Made by a program: the position numbers and the translations under genes | DNA from: Burkholderia stagnalis | GTDB lineage: Bacteria > Pseudomonadota > Gammaproteobacteria > Burkholderiales > Burkholderiaceae | Direction of reading: 5' to 3' | DNA: 64,000 bases | Assembly: GCF_902830275.1 (NCBI RefSeq) | Contig: NZ_CADESW010000013.1 | Location: 145,080-209,079 of the forward strand | Notes under the pieces: model-generated | Databases searched by the model: none | Told to the model about the DNA's origin: nothing | The model's input: the letters and a program-made list of their open reading frames with translations, nothing else | Shown: piece by piece, positions 62,116 to 64,000 of the stretch | How positions within the stretch are numbered: position 1 is the first letter of the stretch | How the letters are laid out: each line of letters opens with the position of its first letter

Positions 62116-62418
62116 ATGAGTCCGAAAACCGCTCTCATGCTCGCGGGCGTGCTGGCGCTGGTCGGTGCGGGTGTCTATCTCGATCGCAAGTTCGTGAACG
62201 CGGGCGGGGCGTCCGGCGTCGCGTCGAATATCGCGGGCGTCATCTGGGACAACGCGGCCGGTGTCGCGGCGAACGCGGGAACATCCATCGTCACCGACAT
62301 GGCTGCGTTCGCGGACGACAGGCTGCGGCAGCAGCAGGCGCAAGCACCGCTCGCGGCGCAGGGCGTCAACATGCCTTTTCCAACCTCGGCATGGGATGTG
62401 GTCCCGGCCGGACTGTAG
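62116..62418 (+). CDS. Small virion membrane protein candidate, 100 residues
   Basis: N-terminal helix (TALMLAGVLALVGAGVYL) with a DRK stop, then a helical Ala-rich body and a Pro-containing end. No family recognised. Same layout as the two preceding genes. Confidence 0.65.
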   Translation: MSPKTALMLAGVLALVGAGVYLDRKFVNAGGASGVASNIAGVIWDNAAGVAANAGTSIVTDMAAFADDRLRQQQAQAPLAAQGVNMPFPTSAWDVVPAGL

Positions 62419-62448
62419 CAGTGCAAACCAACCTCGGAGAGTGACACC

Positions 62449-62652
62449 ATGAACGCATTTTTCGCCCGTCTGACGGAGCCCTCGACGCATGCCGCGCTGG
62501 CCGGCCTCGCGGGCGTCGCATCGCAAATCGCCGTGCAGTTCGGCGCGGACCCGCACACCGTCGCGACGGTCGGCACGGCCGCCGCTTCGCTGTTCGGCAT
62601 CCTCGGCGTGTTCCTGTCGGAAGGCAAGGGAACCGCGGCGCAGGGCCAGTAA
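62449..62652 (+). CDS. Holin-like small membrane protein
   Basis: 67 residues with GGAGAG before the ATG. Two hydrophobic segments (AALAGLAGVASQIAVQF and AAASLFGILGVFLSE) joined by a short polar turn, and a polar tail, as in small class II holins. It lies one gene before a spanin-like or coiled-coil protein and after the lysozyme. Function inferred. Confidence 0.6.
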   Translation: MNAFFARLTEPSTHAALAGLAGVASQIAVQFGADPHTVATVGTAAASLFGILGVFLSEGKGTAAQGQ

Positions 62653-62837
62653 TGGACCTCGGGCCGCTCTGGCAGATCGGCACGGCGCTCGTCGCGGCGG
62701 GCGCGGTGTATGGCGCGATCAGGGCGGACCTGAGGGCCATTCACCAGAAGGACAGGGATCAAGACGAGCGCATCAAAACCGTCGAGGATCGATTCAACCG
62801 GCACATCGAACAGGGGCTGAACCATGGCAACTCGTAA
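62652..62837 (+). CDS. Small membrane/coiled-coil protein, 61 residues
   Basis: Overlaps the holin candidate by one base. One helix (IGTALVAAGAVYGAI) then a charged heptad-type region (RADLRAIHQKDRDQDERIKT). The layout fits a lysis accessory protein such as an i-spanin or a holin partner. Overlaps the next small gene by 14 bases. Confidence 0.65.
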   Translation: MDLGPLWQIGTALVAAGAVYGAIRADLRAIHQKDRDQDERIKTVEDRFNRHIEQGLNHGNS

Positions 62838-62913
62838 GCGTAAGACGGCGCATAAGCGTCACCACAAGACCCCGGCGCGCAGCAAGCGCACGGGCCGATT
62901 CATCAAGCGATAA
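62824..62913 (+). CDS. Protamine-like basic peptide, 29 residues
   Basis: Over half of the residues are Lys, Arg or His (starts MATRKRKTAHKRHHK, ends RFIKR), with no acidic residues. This suits binding to packaged DNA or to membrane lipid. It overlaps the preceding gene and has the expected ribosome-site spacing. Too short to be matched to a family by eye. Confidence 0.65.
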   Translation: MATRKRKTAHKRHHKTPARSKRTGRFIKR

Positions 62914-62924
62914 CGGAAGGGACC

Positions 62925-63023
62925 ATGCCGAAGATCGAATGGAAGTCAGCCGCGATCGGCGCGGCGCTGCTGTACGGCTTCATGTGGTGGCGGGCCAGAA
63001 AGTCGGCCACGCCCGCAAGCTGA
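62925..63023 (+). CDS. Small membrane peptide, 32 residues
   Basis: GGAAGG before the ATG. One short helix (SAAIGAALLYGFMWW) followed by RARKS. Last gene of the late operon, immediately before a terminator. Likely a minor virion membrane component. Confidence 0.65.
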   Translation: MPKIEWKSAAIGAALLYGFMWWRARKSATPAS

Positions 63024-63026
63024 AGA

Positions 63027-63050
63027 AAACCCGGCCGGAGCCGGGTTTTT
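63027..63050. terminator. Bidirectional terminator at the end of the late operon
   Basis: AAAACCCGG and CCGGGTTTTT form a stem with a 6-base loop, with A-run and T-run on either side. It serves the late operon and the convergent reverse-strand gene ending at 63055. Confidence 0.85.
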
Positions 63051-63054
63051 CGTT

Positions 63055-63483
63055 TCAAGTCGGCGCTTGGCAGACCACTGCGGTAGCGTTCGCGTCGACC
63101 CGCCGCAATATCGCCTTGCTGTTGCCGATGCTCTGCATGACGGCCTGCACGTCGGCGAGCGGGGCCTGCACATAGAAGCCGTAGTTGTCGGTCGGGTTCG
63201 TGCCGGCCGTGTGCTGGAACAGCAGAGGGTCGTTGGAGTAGCCCCAAAGCCAACCCACCGTCATGTTGAAAAACGTAAGCGAATCGTCACGCGTCTTGCG
63301 GAACACGTTTTCGCCGCTCGGCGCGATGTGGTCGGCCGGCGTGCGGATCGCGCGCGCCTGGACGAGCGGCGCGAAGAAATCCTGAACGGACAGGTCGCAG
63401 TTCGTCATCCGGTCCAGCTTGTACGCGTGGGCGGACAGCGGCAGCGCGACGGCGAGGGCAACAGCAAGGGATTTGAGGTGCAC
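63055..63483 (-). CDS. Secreted protein, prophage cargo (moron)
   Basis: 142 residues from a GTG at 63483 with AAGGAG six bases upstream. A clear signal peptide (HLKSLAVALAVALPLSAHA) precedes a mature domain of about 122 residues with two Cys, one near each end (MTNCDLS, VVCQAPT), likely a disulfide. No family recognised. Convergent to the late operon with its own strand, so likely expressed in the lysogen. Could alter the envelope, for example by blocking superinfection. Confidence 0.75.
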   Translation of the reverse strand: MHLKSLAVALAVALPLSAHAYKLDRMTNCDLSVQDFFAPLVQARAIRTPADHIAPSGENVFRKTRDDSLTFFNMTVGWLWGYSNDPLLFQHTAGTNPTDNYGFYVQAPLADVQAVMQSIGNSKAILRRVDANATAVVCQAPT

Positions 63484-63493
63484 GGTGGTCTCC

Positions 63494-63727
63494 TTACGTG
63501 TGGAAGCCGAACCGCCGGGAAAGGTGTGACCGGCGGTCGATGGCGTGGGCGATGGTCGATTCGAACGTGCCGGCCAGCTTCGCGGCGCGCACCTTGCCGG
63601 CCACGTCCCAAAGCCTGACGTAGCGCGCAAAGCTGCGCTCGGTTGCCATATAGGCGGGCGCAAGCGCGGCGACCCAAGCGGCGATTTCGTCTTGGGTGAC
63701 GATGACTTCCCCGAACAGGTCGAGCAT
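63494..63727 (-). CDS. Small prophage cargo protein, 77 residues
   Basis: From the ATG at 63727; earlier in-frame starts exist up to 63814. The sequence (LFGEVIVTQDEIAAWVAALA, ARYVRLWDVAGKVRAAKLAG) resembles small helical proteins found in several proteobacterial prophages. It sits 10 bases before the secreted protein gene on the same strand, so both form one unit read away from attR. Function unknown. Confidence 0.6.
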   Translation of the reverse strand: MLDLFGEVIVTQDEIAAWVAALAPAYMATERSFARYVRLWDVAGKVRAAKLAGTFESTIAHAIDRRSHLSRRFGFHT

Positions 63728-63842
63728 AGGCGGCTGGCGATGGCTGGCTACAGTCGGTATGACGGCAGGAATTCGGGAAAAAATAGGGTCACGCAACGCG
63801 GTGGAAACGATCACAGTTGGCTGCGCGCCGACCGCGATATCG

Positions 63843-63859
63843 ATTTGACATAAGGTGAT
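63843..63859 (-). repeat. Right attachment site, dif-like
   Basis: Repeats the left core with one change: ATTTGACATAAGGTGAT against ATTTTACATAAGGTGAT. Read on the minus strand it ends with a XerD-like arm TTATGTCAAAT (10 of 11). The XerC side on the chromosome (TTAGCGAAT) is weaker. The reading frames on its two sides have unrelated character, as expected at a junction. Confidence 0.65.
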
Positions 63860-63886
63860 TTAGCGAATTTTTAATTGTAGTAGCTT

Positions 63887-63927
63887 TTTAGAAATGTCGT
63901 GTTCTAGCCATTTAGAAATGTCGTGTT
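63887..63927. repeat. Tandem 17-bp repeats, probable insertion-sequence end
   Basis: TTTAGAAATGTCGTGTT occurs at 63887-63903 and 63911-63927. Multiple short direct repeats at a terminus that carry transposase sites are known from several IS groups, and a reading frame starts 49 bases further on. The IS end would lie close to 63876. Confidence 0.5.
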
Positions 63928-63975
63928 TTGACCTCGGTATGCTGGCCGGTTCCTTGCGGGACCACGGAGCCGGCC

Positions 63976-64000
63976 ATGTATCCAGGTGCACTGGTGACAC
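63976..64000 (+). CDS. Start of a gene cut by the window end, possibly a transposase
   Basis: ATG at 63976 with GGAG upstream; only eight residues (MYPGALVT) are visible. The repeats just before suggest an insertion-sequence transposase, but the protein itself cannot be judged. Confidence 0.35.

Larger units (their letters stand above)
51950..63859. mobile_element. Integrated PM2-like (double jelly-roll) tailless prophage, about 11.9 kb
   Basis: Bounded by a direct repeat (51950-51966 and 63843-63859, 16 of 17 bases identical). Inside, in order: reverse-strand repressor, small early genes, rolling-circle Rep, zinc-ribbon protein, P-loop packaging ATPase, PM2 P2-like capsid protein, membrane-segment proteins, spike candidate, membrane-anchored lysozyme, holin candidate, basic peptide, and two reverse-strand cargo genes. 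There are no tail, portal, terminase or integrase genes. Corticovirus PM2 has a 10-kb genome with rolling-circle replication, the same capsid fold and an internal membrane, which fits well. An inovirus was considered but the structural genes do not match. All expected core genes look intact. Confidence 0.85.

Noticed and set aside
51950..63859. Filamentous phage (inovirus) interpretation
   Set aside because: Rolling-circle Rep, dif-like ends and a small repressor also occur in inoviruses, but the ATPase lacks the Zot membrane anchor, no pIII/pVIII-type genes are present, and a PM2 P2-like capsid gene and lysozyme are.
63887..63927. CRISPR-like repeats
   Set aside because: Only two copies with a 7-base spacer and no cas genes; fits an IS terminus.

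Overview
The window looks like a stretch of a Burkholderia-type replicon (high GC, dense operons of aromatic, amine and amino-acid catabolism, many TetR/LysR/AraC/Lrp regulators). This is an inference from gene families and base composition, not from a species marker. No rRNA, tRNA or CRISPR array was seen. Accessory metabolism dominates, which fits a secondary chromosome.

Layout. 1-1.5 kb: end of an MFS carrier and a Tat-exported amidohydrolase. 2-12 kb: a minus-strand operon (small ORF, two-domain VOC dioxygenase, FAH hydrolase, acyl-CoA ligase, OmpW, molybdopterin alpha and Fe-S beta subunits of a transhydroxylase-like enzyme) read away from a divergent TetR gene. 12.4-19.4 kb: succinate-semialdehyde dehydrogenase, Lrp regulator, omega-aminotransferase, a GhrA-like reductase, a GNAT protein, a haloacid dehalogenase and a broken cupin gene. 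19.7-32.4 kb: a long hairpin, a complete peptide-type ABC importer, then FAD amine/amino-acid oxidases, AraC, bicupin, aldehyde dehydrogenase and an M20 amidohydrolase, together an uptake-and-oxidation module for amines or amino-acid conjugates. 32.6-37.9 kb: a tight minus-strand operon (ketopantoate-reductase-like, VOC, MaoC, CoA-transferase, AroE, AroQ) opposite a LysR gene. 38.4-40.7 kb: gene debris (a groES-groEL deletion fusion, a ParB-like remnant, OmpW/PqiA fragments) around a TetR gene. 40.8-47.7 kb: an RND efflux operon opposite a TetR that is a close paralogue of the one at 11.3 kb. 47.8-51.8 kb: MipA/OmpV porin-like protein, an OmpR-type two-component pair and an extra FabZ.

51.95-63.86 kb: the most striking part, an integrated genome of about 11.9 kb that I read as a tailless, membrane-containing virus of the PM2 (corticovirus) type. 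It has a repressor with divergent operators, small early genes, a two-tyrosine rolling-circle Rep, a zinc-ribbon protein, a packaging-type P-loop ATPase, a capsid protein resembling PM2 P2 (double jelly roll), a series of small single-membrane-segment proteins, a membrane-anchored lysozyme, a spike candidate, a protamine-like peptide, and two reverse-strand cargo genes. It has no integrase. Its ends carry a 17-bp direct repeat that looks like the XerD arm and central region of a dif site, so host XerCD integration is the simplest explanation. The window closes with repeats and the start of a reading frame that look like the edge of an insertion sequence.

How it fits together: most operons couple a regulator to a divergent catabolic or efflux operon. 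Two of these regulators are paralogues that share a 16-bp operator-like sequence and may cross-talk. The prophage shows divergent early control, genome replication, packaging, capsid, membrane and lysis genes in order, with rho-independent terminators separating blocks.
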